From: Cognatilysobacter terrigena
Lineage (GTDB): Bacteria; Pseudomonadota; Gammaproteobacteria; Xanthomonadales; Xanthomonadaceae
NCBI RefSeq assembly: GCF_004361065.1
Contig: NZ_SELT01000020.1
Coordinates: forward strand, 1 to 59,537
Reading direction: 5' to 3'
DNA length: 59,537 nt
In this document: piece by piece, positions 1-8,478 of the stretch
Layout of the letters: each line of letters begins with the position of its first letter
How positions within the stretch are numbered: position 1 is the first letter of the stretch
Notes under the pieces: model-generated
Seen by the model: the letters and a program-made list of their open reading frames with translations, nothing else
What the model was told of the DNA's origin: nothing
Database searches by the model: none
Program-made: the position numbers and the translations under genes

Positions 1-1
1 C

Positions 2-373
2 ATCCTGGCCGCCATCGCGCTGCCGGCCTACCAGGACTACGTCGCCCGCTCGCAGGTGTCGGAAGGCATGAGCCTGGCGTCGGGTGCGAAGACGGCTGTG
101 GCCGAGTACTACGCGAACTATGGCGCGTGGCCGACCGACAACCCGGCTGCTGGCTTGGCCACTGCCGCGTCGATCAAGGGCAAGTACGTGACGAGCGCGA
201 CCGTTGCTACGGGCAAGATCAACCTGGTCTTCAACGAGACGTCGACGAGCTCGAAGATCAAGGGCGCGGGCACGGGCCTCACGCTGAGCCCGGTGGACAA
301 TCAGGGTTCGATCTCGTGGACCTGCACCGGCGGTTCGATCGGTGCGAAGTACCGTCCGAGCTCCTGCCGCTAA
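2..373 (+). CDS. pilA: Type IV major pilin, 5'-truncated by the window edge
   Basis: The frame is open from base 2 and ends at a TAA at 371-373, so the start codon and prepilin leader lie outside the window. The first visible residues, ILAAIALPAYQDYVARSQV, are the end of the conserved hydrophobic N-terminal helix of type IVa pilins. The C-terminal part has a cysteine in WTC and a second in the terminal SSCR, which would form the usual pilin disulfide loop. It would be the structural subunit of pili used for twitching and adhesion. It resembles the second pilin at 4265-4681 but the variable central region and tail differ. A strong terminator follows it directly. Confidence 0.95.
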   Translation: MLAAIALPAYQDYVARSQVSEGMSLASGAKTAVAEYYANYGAWPTDNPAAGLATAASIKGKYVTSATVATGKINLVFNETSTSSKIKGAGTGLTLSPVDNQGSISWTCTGGSIGAKYRPSSCR

Positions 374-388
374 TCGCCGGCTGGACGA

Positions 389-418
389 GAAGGGCCGCGA
401 GAGCGGCCCTTCTTTTTT
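389..418 (+). terminator. Rho-independent terminator after the first pilin gene
   Basis: A perfect 10-bp stem (389-398 with 403-412, GAAGGGCCGC and its complement) has a GAGA tetraloop and is followed by six T residues (413-418). It ends only four bases before the likely ATG of the next gene (423). It should cap the abundant pilin transcript and let only read-through reach the membrane-protein genes downstream. Confidence 0.93.
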
Positions 419-422
419 GCGT

Positions 423-2402
423 ATGGCCTCAACGCGCGTCATTGCAGCAGTGCTCGCGGTCGTGCTTGCGACTGTCATAATCGCCGCCTATTGGCCCGGC
501 CTCCACGGGCCATTCCTGTTCGACGATTACGCCAATCTCCCAGCACTCGGCGCCTTTGGCCCGGTCGACAATTTTCGTACTTTCGCGTACTACCTCACCT
601 CCGGCCGAGCGGATCCTACTGGCCGACCGTTGGCGCTGCTGTCATTTCTGATTGATGCGCGTGATTGGCCTGCAGATCCGGCATCATTCAAACGCACCAA
701 CCTCGCGCTGCACGTAGCCGTCGCGCTTCTGCTCTTCGACACCGGGCGCCGCGTGTTGATGCAACTCGGTCGCGACGCTACACAAGCGACGCTATGCAGT
801 GCCGTCGGTGCCGCGCTCTGGGCCGTTCACCCAATGCTTGTGTCGACGACACTTTACGTCGTGCAGCGAGAAGCGATTCTTGCATCGCTTTTCACGGTTC
901 TGGGCCTCTGGACGACCGTATCGCTGTGGCCAAGCATTCAAGCGGGTGAACCCCGGGCCCGTTGGACATTCGCCGCCAGCATAACGTTGGCGACGTTACT
1001 CGCTACCCTTTGCAAAGCTAACGGCGCCCTCCTTCCGTTGCTTGCGAGCGTCCTCATGGGAACGGTGCTGTGGACACCCGCGCCGCTCCCCCGCGCATCG
1101 CAGCGCGTCGTTGGGCTCGTTATCGGCGTCCCTTCTGTTTCCCTGCTGCTCGTACTGGCTGGTTTAGGAATCCGAGGAATCGGCTTGGGGCTTATTCCGC
1201 AGCGCAATTGGTCAGTGATCGACCGATTGATGACGGAGCCGCGCATACTGGCAACGTATTTGCGCGATTTGCTGCTCCCTCGAACGGACACTACGGGGCT
1301 CTTCAACGACGCTACCGTTCCCTCCTACTCCTTGATCGAGCCAGCCAGCACACTACCTGCAATAGCGTTGGTTGGAGCGCTCCTGACAATCGGCTGGCGT
1401 TTTCGGAAAACTCAGCCACTCGTCGCACTCGCCATCCTGTTCTTCTTCTCGGCGCATCTTCTCGAGTCCACCGTCATCCCACTCGAACTTGCATTCGAGC
1501 ATCGCAACTACGCCGCGTCGCTCTTCCTATTTCTGCCGGCCGCCGACTGGCTCATCGGTGGGGGGCGTCGTGCTCTGGCCTCGCGACGATGGCGACACGC
1601 GACCTACTTCGTAGCGGGCGTGCTGCCACTCCTGCTTGCCGGCCTCACCTGGACGCGCGCCAGCGTTTGGGGCGACGAAAGTCGCCAAGCATTGGCGTGG
1701 GCGGCAAATGTTCCTCTTTCCGCCCGGGCACAGACCTTTGCAGCGCGACATGAAATCGATGCCGGCGCGCCTGCTGTTGCGGCCGGGCGCGCCCGCTTGG
1801 CGCTTGCGAGAACCCCCGCTGAGCCACAGCTCGCACTCGCATTGCTGGACGCTGGCTGCATTCAAGGCGGCGTCGGCCCCTCCGACCTCGAGCTTGCAGA
1901 AACCGCCCTGAGAACCAGCCATGTGCTGACCAGCCAGATCTACAACTGGGTGTCGTTTCATGTTGCGCAAAGCGCCGAAAATGGCTGTCGCGGGTTGGAT
2001 CGTGCAAGCCTCTCTCGGCTCGTTGAAGCGCTTGGCGAAAACCCCGCTGGACACACCATCCCCGGCCGTCTGCAAGACGTCGCCCAGCTTCGAGGTGAGC
2101 TGGCGATCACTACTGGCGACCGCGCACACGCGGAGTACTGGTTCCAACGTGCTTACGACGCCGATCCGCGCCCTGCCGTAGCCCTACAGCAATCGGCGCT
2201 GCTCGCTCAGCATGGATTGCCGTGCGAGGCGCTACATGTTCTGCGACACGCACACGACCGTCTCGTAATGCGGCCGAAGATCGAGTTATCCATGCAGGGT
2301 CTGCATGCGTATCTGCTATGGCGAGACGGTTACTGGAAACGCGAGGCCCTTCGACTCGACACGATAGTGCGTCATGAAGCCGACGATCAGTGCCATGCGT
2401 AA
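423..2402 (+). CDS. Multi-pass GT-C-like membrane protein with TPR-like C-terminus (putative pilin glycosyltransferase)
   Basis: The predicted protein has 659 residues. Residues 1-22 form a hydrophobic segment, followed by WPGLHGPFLFDD with an acidic pair at 34-35 in the first loop, as in GT-C fold transferases. Further hydrophobic segments run to about residue 430, with LAFEHRNY near 356-363. The C-terminal third is helical and TPR-like (for example GDRAHAEYWFQRAYDADP). This layout recalls TMTC/TfpW-type proteins that transfer sugars from polyisoprenyl carriers. Placement between two pilin genes suggests pilin O-glycosylation, which is inference. The frame opens further upstream inside the pilin gene, but ATG 423 sits just ahead of the first membrane segment. 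No clear Shine-Dalgarno is present because the pilin terminator abuts the start. Confidence 0.7.
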   Translation: MASTRVIAAVLAVVLATVIIAAYWPGLHGPFLFDDYANLPALGAFGPVDNFRTFAYYLTSGRADPTGRPLALLSFLIDARDWPADPASFKRTNLALHVAVALLLFDTGRRVLMQLGRDATQATLCSAVGAALWAVHPMLVSTTLYVVQREAILASLFTVLGLWTTVSLWPSIQAGEPRARWTFAASITLATLLATLCKANGALLPLLASVLMGTVLWTPAPLPRASQRVVGLVIGVPSVSLLLVLAGLGIRGIGLGLIPQRNWSVIDRLMTEPRILATYLRDLLLPRTDTTGLFNDATVPSYSLIEPASTLPAIALVGALLTIGWRFRKTQPLVALAILFFFSAHLLESTVIPLELAFEHRNYAASLFLFLPAADWLIGGGRRALASRRWRHATYFVAGVLPLLLAGLTWTRASVWGDESRQALAWAANVPLSARAQTFAARHEIDAGAPAVAAGRARLALARTPAEPQLALALLDAGCIQGGVGPSDLELAETALRTSHVLTSQIYNWVSFHVAQSAENGCRGLDRASLSRLVEALGENPAGHTIPGRLQDVAQLRGELAITTGDRAHAEYWFQRAYDADPRPAVALQQSALLAQHGLPCEALHVLRHAHDRLVMRPKIELSMQGLHAYLLWRDGYWKREALRLDTIVRHEADDQCHA

Positions 2403-4137
2403 GGTCTGCATCGCCGCGCCGCTAGCGACACTGAACCTCGCAATTGCGGCACTACTAGTGGGCATGACCGTGGCCATTTACTGGCCTGGTCTCCACGGCG
2501 GCTTTCTCTTCGACGACATCCCGAATCTGGTGGGCGCCACCGAGTGGCGGATGACCGAATTCACTGCGGATCAAGTCCGGCGCGTAGTCGGGGCGGACAT
2601 GACAGGGGCGTTCGGGCGAGGCCTGGCAATGCTCACGTTTGGCCTCAACCATCTACTGACAGGTGACAGCCTGTGGTGGATGAAGTTGACCAACGTGCTA
2701 ATCCACGCTTTGAACGGTGTCCTCATATGGCGGCTCAGCCGATGGATGTGTCAGCGCCTCGATGGCCGTGCAGGAGATATGGCGCCGCTCCTCATCGCGA
2801 CCGCATGGCTCTTACACCCGCTACAGGTATCGACGGTCCTCTACACGATCCAGAGAATGGAGCTTGGTGCGCAATGCATGGTGCTTGCGTGCCTGCTAGC
2901 GTATGTGCGCGGGCGCGAGGCCAGCTTGCGCGGGCAGCACAGCCTGTCGTGGTTTGCACTCGCGGCCGCATTCGTCGTCGTGGGTCTGGGGTTCAAGGAA
3001 TCGGCCGCGCTGGCGCCGGCGTTCTGCGCACTCATCGAGATATTCGTGCTGCGGTTCGCTTGTCGTAACGCCACGACGTCGAGGCAGCTACGGATCGCCT
3101 ACGGTGCCGCCGCGTTCATCGCGGTCGCGATTTACGCTACCTATGTCGTGCCACATTTCGCCACGGCCGAGATGTATCGGGCGCGCGATTTCTCGGCGTG
3201 GCAGCGGTTGCTTACGCAGCCGCGCGTACTTGTGCTCTACGCTTCGGAAGCGTTATTCCCCTTGCCCGATCGCTTCCGGTTCTACTACGACGACATCGTT
3301 GCCTCGACGGATCTCACGACACCTTGGCTGACGAGCGTGTGCTTGCTGCTTCTCCTCGCGTCCGTGGGCGGAGCATGGATGTTGCGCAAGCGGCGCCCAG
3401 TACTCGCTCTCGGACTGATGTGGTTTCTCGTTGCGCACGCGCTGACGAGCAATGTGGTTCCTCTCGAGCTTGCGTTCGAGCACCGAAACTACCTGGCGCT
3501 TCTTGGACTGTGCTGGGCGGTATTCGATGTCGGCAAGTTGCTGACAGGTCCCCTCAACAGAGACGCGCGGCTAACTTTGGGAGCGCTGGCCGTGTTGGTG
3601 CTTGCCGGCGCCACGCTTCTTCAGACGCTCACATGGGGCGACCCTTTCCGCCTCGCCGTTGCGCTGGATGCCCGGGCGTCGCAGTCTTCTCGCGCGGCCT
3701 ACGGTTTGGGCGTCGCTATTTATGGACGCACGGGAGACGATTCCAATGTGCCTGCATGGTCACTTGCGCATCGCCAGTTCGAGGTCGCCAGCCAGCGCAG
3801 TCCCCACAGCATTCTCGGGGACCAGGCGATCATTCTGATGGACAGTCGCGCGGGACGGTCGGTTCCTGCCGCGCGATGGTCAGTACTGCGTCAGAAGTTG
3901 ACCTCCAGCGGCGATCGCCCCGAAAACCTGATGGCATTGGACGCGCTGGTCGCATGCGCAATGCAACCACACTGCGGAGTTGACCAAACGCCGTTGGGCG
4001 ACGCTCTCGAGTATGCCGCCCGTCACAATCCGACCTCGCGAGATCTTGAGCGACTGCGAAGTTCGTTACAGATTGTTGGCCAATCCAGTGTCTCGAAGGG
4101 CGCGCTCACCACCCCGCTGCAGTCAGCGCCGCGCTGA
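2395..4137 (+). CDS. Second GT-C-like multi-pass membrane protein (putative pilin glycosyltransferase)
   Basis: The predicted protein has 580 residues from ATG 2395; an in-frame ATG at 2374 would add seven. It is a paralogue of the preceding protein: an N-terminal membrane segment leads into [13 protein letters not shown] (acidic pair 40-41), then [13 protein letters not shown], several hydrophobic segments, and [15 protein letters not shown] near residues 358-370. The C-terminal domain beyond about residue 420 is shorter and less clearly TPR-like. The gene overlaps its upstream neighbour by 8 bases, so the two are probably co-translated. The shared motifs point to the same chemistry, probably sugar transfer from a lipid carrier at the periplasmic face. 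The target may be pilin or another exported protein; function is inferred from fold and position. Confidence 0.68.
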   Translation: MRKVCIAAPLATLNLAIAALLVGMTVAIYWPGLHGGFLFDDIPNLVGATEWRMTEFTADQVRRVVGADMTGAFGRGLAMLTFGLNHLLTGDSLWWMKLTNVLIHALNGVLIWRLSRWMCQRLDGRAGDMAPLLIATAWLLHPLQVSTVLYTIQRMELGAQCMVLACLLAYVRGREASLRGQHSLSWFALAAAFVVVGLGFKESAALAPAFCALIEIFVLRFACRNATTSRQLRIAYGAAAFIAVAIYATYVVPHFATAEMYRARDFSAWQRLLTQPRVLVLYASEALFPLPDRFRFYYDDIVASTDLTTPWLTSVCLLLLLASVGGAWMLRKRRPVLALGLMWFLVAHALTSNVVPLELAFEHRNYLALLGLCWAVFDVGKLLTGPLNRDARLTLGALAVLVLAGATLLQTLTWGDPFRLAVALDARASQSSRAAYGLGVAIYGRTGDDSNVPAWSLAHRQFEVASQRSPHSILGDQAIILMDSRAGRSVPAARWSVLRQKLTSSGDRPENLMALDALVACAMQPHCGVDQTPLGDALEYAARHNPTSRDLERLRSSLQIVGQSSVSKGALTTPLQSAPR

Positions 4138-4155
4138 AATCGGCTTGCGCGATGT

Positions 4156-4171
4156 TGGCACTGAACTTGCA
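4156..4171 (+). promoter_or_regulatory. Sigma-54 (RpoN) promoter of the second pilin gene
   Basis: TGGCAC (4156-4161), five bases, then TTGCA (4167-4171) is an exact match to the -24/-12 consensus TGGCAC-N5-TTGCA. It lies 93 bases before the pilA start codon. In pseudomonads and xanthomonads pilA is transcribed by RpoN with the PilS/PilR two-component system, so this is the expected promoter type. Transcription should start around 4182. Confidence 0.93.
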
Positions 4172-4264
4172 AGCAATGTCGTGGGGATAACGGACGCGCA
4201 CCCCAATGGTCGGAAAGAGGTTGAGGGCGGTTCCGACCGGCGCACCGGGAACGAGGTGGGAACC

Positions 4265-4681
4265 ATGTCCAAGCAGTCGGGTTTTACATTGATCGAGCTC
4301 ATGATCGTCGTCGCGATCATTGCCATCTTGGCTGCCGTGGCGCTACCCGCTTATCGCGACTACGTCACCCGGGCTCAGGTTTCTGAGGGTTTTTCCTTGG
4401 CCACAAGCGCAAAGGTCGCGATCGCGACCTACTACGGCGAATACAGCGCTTATCCCAATAACAATGCATCGGCTGGTATGGCGCTCCCCGCATCGATCAA
4501 GGGGAAGTACGTCAGCGCCGTAGTGGTCGACAATACGGGCTCGATCACGATCACCTATGGTGGCGGGAGCAACGCGGCCATCAACGGCCAATCGATGACG
4601 ATGCAAGCGACGAACAACGGCGGCGCGCTGAACTGGACCTGCTCCGGTCTGCCGCGTAAATACTTGCCCTCGAACTGCTGA
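4265..4681 (+). CDS. pilA: Type IV major pilin
   Basis: The prepilin has 138 residues. The short leader MSKQSG is cleaved after Gly6 by PilD, exposing [20 protein letters not shown] with the invariant Glu5 of the mature protein. A C-terminal disulfide loop is formed by Cys in NWTC and Cys in the terminal PSNC. ATG 4265 is chosen because it gives the canonical leader and follows a strong Shine-Dalgarno (GAGGTGG, about 4253-4259); the frame is open further upstream without leader character. The gene is driven by the sigma-54 promoter at 4156-4171. It is convergent with, and immediately adjacent to, the methyltransferase ending at 4682. The central region differs from the first pilin, so the two subunits may have different roles. 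Confidence 0.96.
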   Translation: MSKQSGFTLIELMIVVAIIAILAAVALPAYRDYVTRAQVSEGFSLATSAKVAIATYYGEYSAYPNNNASAGMALPASIKGKYVSAVVVDNTGSITITYGGGSNAAINGQSMTMQATNNGGALNWTCSGLPRKYLPSNC

Positions 4682-5485
4682 TCACGCGACCTGCGCTTTG
4701 CGGAAGAGCATTAAGGGCTCTTCCGGGTTAACGCCCCAGCGTTCCGCGTCGAACCCGGGCAGGACATCGCCATGATCAAGAGGCGATGGTACGAGCCCAG
4801 TGCGTCCAATCTGCTCGAAGACGTCTCCTCCGAACAGTCGCACGTGGTCGTCTTGTCCGTAGAGCTGCTCGCGCGCGGACGGCGCGCTTACGGCACGATC
4901 TTCAATTGTGCGGGCAAGTCCCGCACACCAAGGGGTCTGCAGAATGGCTGTTCCTGCGTGCGCCAAGACGCGCCGGATCTCGCCCGTCGCCCGGTCCAGT
5001 TGCGTTACATGCTCCAACACGTGATTGGCGATGACGATGTCGAAGCTTTCGGGCTCGAATGGTAAGGATTCGAGGTTAAGGCGGTCGATGCCAGGTCGGG
5101 ACGGCATGAGATCGCCGCGGACATAGCGCGCCGGTAATTGCGATTCGATCCATCGTTCCAGCACGGGCTCAGGCGCAAGATGCAGAACTCGCGCGCCGGC
5201 GAAGCGATCGCCGAGATCCGTGTTTTCGAGATAGAGACGGAGGTGCCGGTCGCGATCCGTGCATCCGCAACGCGGACACGCGAAGTGGTCGAGGTCACTT
5301 CCGATCATGTGCAGTTCCCGCATGAGCGGTGGCGCGGCGCGCCAACCGCCACGCCACGGGAGGAAGCACGGCACAGTCCGCGCGCAGACGACGCAGAACC
5401 GCCGGCGGCCGAATACCGTCGCAATGATTCCCGCGGCCAGCGCGCCGCCTGAAGCCCAAGCGGCTTTGAATCGGAAGGTCGACAT
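4682..5485 (-). CDS. SAM-dependent methyltransferase with zinc-ribbon, last gene of the glycan operon
   Basis: The predicted protein has 267 residues. A hydrophobic segment near residues 9-28 may anchor it. It is followed by a C-x2-C and a HFACPRCGCTDRDRH segment that looks like a zinc ribbon, then a class I methyltransferase domain: VLHLAPE (motif I position), FDIVIANHVLEHV (motif IV) and IRRVLAHAGTAILQTPW. ATG 5485 is preferred over longer in-frame starts because it follows CTGAGGAGACC and lies 8 bases after the stop of the upstream glycosyltransferase. Being last in a polysaccharide operon, it may methylate a sugar or glycan, but the substrate cannot be read from the sequence. Confidence 0.8.
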   Translation of the reverse strand: MSTFRFKAAWASGGALAAGIIATVFGRRRFCVVCARTVPCFLPWRGGWRAAPPLMRELHMIGSDLDHFACPRCGCTDRDRHLRLYLENTDLGDRFAGARVLHLAPEPVLERWIESQLPARYVRGDLMPSRPGIDRLNLESLPFEPESFDIVIANHVLEHVTQLDRATGEIRRVLAHAGTAILQTPWCAGLARTIEDRAVSAPSAREQLYGQDDHVRLFGGDVFEQIGRTGLVPSPLDHGDVLPGFDAERWGVNPEEPLMLFRKAQVA

Positions 5486-5493
5486 CGGTCTCC

Positions 5494-6432
5494 TCAGGGA
5501 AAAAAGACGCCGCGCCGACGCCACGCCACCGAGCTCGCTGCGCGTAACGGGCCTAGGAGTACTTGTCCTGCCACCCATGCGCGGCTCGCGTCCAGGCCGC
5601 GGATCGAACGCAGCGTCGCGGCCAGTTCCGGCACCGCTCCCAAACGCCCGCCGAGTAGGGTATGCACCGTGGTTCGACCGAGCATACGGCCCGCAGCGCG
5701 TCGCGCGTCGTGTGGCATCGCCCCCTGTGCGAGCGCCTCAACGATCGCGTCGACATGGCCTTGTAGCACGACCTCAGGAAGCGACGTAATCATCGAGCCC
5801 GGCGAACGCCAGCGGTACGCAGCAAGTGGCGCATCGATGTAGGCAAGATCGCCCTTCGCGGCCAACCGGATATGCAGGCGGTAATCGATGTAGGGCGGCG
5901 ACACACCCAGCACTGCGTCGATGGCCTGCCGCCGGTACAGCAACGTGCTGTGACACAGGAAATTTCCGCGCCTCAATAACTCGCGCCCGTCGATGGTCGT
6001 CCCCACGTCGCGGTTGAAGACACCCAACGGTCGCTCGTCCGGCGCGATGACGGTCGCATTCGTGTAAACGGCTGGCGACCGGGGAGACTTGGCGAGGCGG
6101 TCGAGCTGCATCGCCAGCTTGCCGGGCAGCCAATAGTCGTCACCATCGAGGTGAGCGACGAATGCGCCGCGCGCGCGCGCGACGAGACTTGAAAGATTCG
6201 CGCTCGGCCCAAGCCGGGTCGGGTTGAAGATCGCGTGCACTCGCGGGTCAACGTCGGCAATCGATTGCGCGATGTCACGCGTGCTATCGACGGAACCGTC
6301 GTCGCCGACCAATACCTCCACCGCTTCCGCGCCAACCTGATCCAGCACCGACGAGATGCAGCGGCGGATGAATGCCGCATGCTGGTATGTCGTGATGCAT
6401 ACCGTGACGAGTGGGTCAGGCGACGTGTTCAC
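5494..6432 (-). CDS. Family 2 glycosyltransferase
   Basis: This 312-residue GT-A transferase opens with PLVTVCITTYQHAAFIRRCI and has LVGDDGSVDSTRDI (nucleotide-sugar binding Asp) and FVAHLDGDDYWLPGKL, the DxD-type metal-binding stretch near residues 94-98. It would add one sugar to a lipid-linked glycan on the cytoplasmic face. It overlaps the flippase gene by 17 bases and is followed 8 bases on by the methyltransferase. Donor and acceptor sugars are not predictable. Confidence 0.9.
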   Translation of the reverse strand: MNTSPDPLVTVCITTYQHAAFIRRCISSVLDQVGAEAVEVLVGDDGSVDSTRDIAQSIADVDPRVHAIFNPTRLGPSANLSSLVARARGAFVAHLDGDDYWLPGKLAMQLDRLAKSPRSPAVYTNATVIAPDERPLGVFNRDVGTTIDGRELLRRGNFLCHSTLLYRRQAIDAVLGVSPPYIDYRLHIRLAAKGDLAYIDAPLAAYRWRSPGSMITSLPEVVLQGHVDAIVEALAQGAMPHDARRAAGRMLGRTTVHTLLGGRLGAVPELAATLRSIRGLDASRAWVAGQVLLGPLRAASSVAWRRRGVFFP

Positions 6433-7909
6433 GGGACCACCAGCGTCGAAGCTCCTCGCGCGCTCCCGCGTGCGACAACGACGTCACCAACAGGGTCGTA
6501 AGCACGAGCGTCCCGACGATTAGGAACGCAGCCAGACGCCCGGGGGCGCCGTAGGTGGCGAGCCACGATGCCGCCACGACGCATGCCAAGCCGCCAAGGA
6601 GTGGCCGCAAGCAGTCGGTCGCGAACCAGCGGGCTTGCCGAGCCGCCAGGAAATGACGATGAATCACAGGCAGCCACAGGAGTGCGAACGCCATATTCGC
6701 CGCGGCATAGACAACAGCGGCCGCGCGAGCGCCCCAAACAGCCGCGGCAACGGCCAGCAATGGAGCTTGGATCAATGCCTGGCTCGCCGTGACTTTGGCA
6801 TGGAGGCCCAGCTGCCCGCGCGCATTCTGGAGCTGGTACGCCTGCGCCATGATCGCAACGGCGATGTTGCCGACCCCGTACATCGCCGCGATCCAAACAG
6901 GGTCGATCGTCGCTGCGCGAACGCTGGGGATGAGCAGGGCGCCTCCAGCGATGATCGCCACTAGCGCTGTCGTGCCAAGCGAAACAGACAGCGCCGTCCC
7001 CAGTCCGTACAGCGCTCGCAGATGGTCCTCATCACCACTGGAGACAAGGCGTGTAAGCCGCGGTTGAATCGCGGTTTGGAGTGCGCCAACCGTTAGCGTG
7101 ACGGCAGACGCCATGTGGACGCCTAAGGAATAGGCACCATAGTCCTTCAGCGCGAGCACCGAAGACAAAACGAACCGGTCGAGTTGCGAACTCGCCAGCC
7201 ATAGCGCGGATAGCCCGGCAAGGGCCAGCGAGAAGCGGACTTGCGTATTGAGTTCAGCGCGTTCAAGCGGTGACGCGGGTACGTGCAGGACACGCTCTAG
7301 CACAATGCGGTAACCGACCATTTCGGCAAGCGATACGACGGGCTGCATGGCAAAGAAGCCGACTACGCCCGTGTCGGTCATCACCGCGGCTGCCAGAGCT
7401 CCAAGGGTGCGTGCGACCGCCGCCATCCCTTGTATGACATTAACCGCCACTTGCCTCTCGAGCGCAGCCAGCGCCGCGCGATCGAGCAGCATCGGCATCC
7501 GTAATGCGAGCGCCGCGGCAATCAAGATAAGAACAGCGTGTGTCGTCCCGGCATCGAGTTGCGCTGGCCCCAGCCAGCGCAATGCGATCGGCCGCGCAAG
7601 CGCGAGGAACGCGACGAACAACATCGCTGCGAGGGCCGTGATCGGCCGACGCGCGACGCCGATGAGAGTGCGAATTTCGCCCAGCCCGCCACGTCCATGG
7701 TGCCAAGCAGTTGCGCGCGCAAGCCCCGCGGTTATGCCGGCATCGAACAAGGGAAGAAGCCCCTGCAGCAGCAGATGGAATCCGACGAGGCCGTAGGCGT
7801 CGGCTCCCAATTCACGGTAGATGAGCGGCGCCGACAACACGCTCGCGACGGCCGCGATGCCAGTACCCGCGATGCTAGCCAGCACGTTGTGCCGTAGGCG
7901 GCTCGTCAC
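6416..7909 (-). CDS. Wzx-like polysaccharide/O-antigen flippase (MOP superfamily)
   Basis: The protein has 497 residues and is almost entirely hydrophobic, with roughly 12-14 predicted membrane segments and no large soluble domain. The N-terminus (LRHNVLASIAGTGIAAVASV, then LIYRELGADAYGLVGFH) is typical of polysaccharide biosynthesis/Wzx proteins that flip undecaprenyl-pyrophosphate-linked repeat units to the periplasm. It overlaps the acyltransferase gene by 4 bases (ATGA) and the glycosyltransferase gene by 17. No wzy polymerase or wzz is visible in the operon, which fits export of a short oligosaccharide, or a polymerase encoded elsewhere. Confidence 0.87.
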   Translation of the reverse strand: MTSRLRHNVLASIAGTGIAAVASVLSAPLIYRELGADAYGLVGFHLLLQGLLPLFDAGITAGLARATAWHHGRGGLGEIRTLIGVARRPITALAAMLFVAFLALARPIALRWLGPAQLDAGTTHAVLILIAAALALRMPMLLDRAALAALERQVAVNVIQGMAAVARTLGALAAAVMTDTGVVGFFAMQPVVSLAEMVGYRIVLERVLHVPASPLERAELNTQVRFSLALAGLSALWLASSQLDRFVLSSVLALKDYGAYSLGVHMASAVTLTVGALQTAIQPRLTRLVSSGDEDHLRALYGLGTALSVSLGTTALVAIIAGGALLIPSVRAATIDPVWIAAMYGVGNIAVAIMAQAYQLQNARGQLGLHAKVTASQALIQAPLLAVAAAVWGARAAAVVYAAANMAFALLWLPVIHRHFLAARQARWFATDCLRPLLGGLACVVAASWLATYGAPGRLAAFLIVGTLVLTTLLVTSLSHAGAREELRRWWSREHVA

Positions 7910-8478
7910 GGCCGGTCGATATCCGTGAGCTGCCTCTCCAGTTCGAGTAGGCGACGGCTTCGCGCCTTAAGGCGTCGGGCAGGCGCGCCGCCATAGATGC
8001 CGAACGCCTCGCAACGCCCACGCACGAGCGACAGTGCCGCGACGGCCGCGCCCTCTTCCAGCACGGCCCCCGGCAATACCACGCTGCCGCAGCCTACGAT
8101 GACGTGCCTACCGATTTCGACGTCGGCATGCTTCACCGCAGTCAACGCTTCCGGCACTGTCGGATTCGTCATCGCGTAGCCCGAGTAGTCATCACTGCTC
8201 GAATAGATCGATACGCGCGATGACAGATTGGCGAAGTCGCCCAGTCGCATCCGTCCACGACCGATGAGGCTGGTGTACGCCGCGACATGGACATGGCGCC
8301 CGATCTCGATTCCGCCAGTACCTGCGCTCAGCAAGCAGAAATCGTCGATTCGAACGTGGTCGCCGAGAACGATGCGTTGGGCCCCATGGAAACTCGCCAA
8401 ACGGGAAATGCGCACCTCGCGCCCGTATGCGGCGAAGCCGATGCGCTCGAGTTCGTCAGGGGCCAGAAACGTCGTCAT
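7906..8478 (-). CDS. Left-handed beta-helix (hexapeptide repeat) acyltransferase
   Basis: The 190-residue protein contains imperfect hexapeptide turns such as GDHVRIDDFCLLSAGTGGIEIGRHVHV and IGRHVIVGCGSVVLPGAVL, characteristic of LbH acetyltransferases. The end (YGGAPARRLKARSRR) is the classical closing helix of sugar O/N-acetyltransferases. It lies directly after the DegT-type aminotransferase gene with a 4-base overlap. This recalls FdtB/FdtC or QdtB/QdtC pairs that make N-acetylated 3-amino-3,6-dideoxyhexoses. That substrate is an inference from the pairing. Confidence 0.85.
   Translation of the reverse strand: MTTFLAPDELERIGFAAYGREVRISRLASFHGAQRIVLGDHVRIDDFCLLSAGTGGIEIGRHVHVAAYTSLIGRGRMRLGDFANLSSRVSIYSSSDDYSGYAMTNPTVPEALTAVKHADVEIGRHVIVGCGSVVLPGAVLEEGAAVAALSLVRGRCEAFGIYGGAPARRLKARSRRLLELERQLTDIDRP

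Noticed and set aside
4702-4724. Perfect 8-bp hairpin (GGAAGAGC/GCTCTTCC) just after the second pilin gene.
   Set aside because: It lies inside the 3' end of the convergent methyltransferase gene and has no T-run on the plus strand, so it is not called a terminator, though it might slow transcription.
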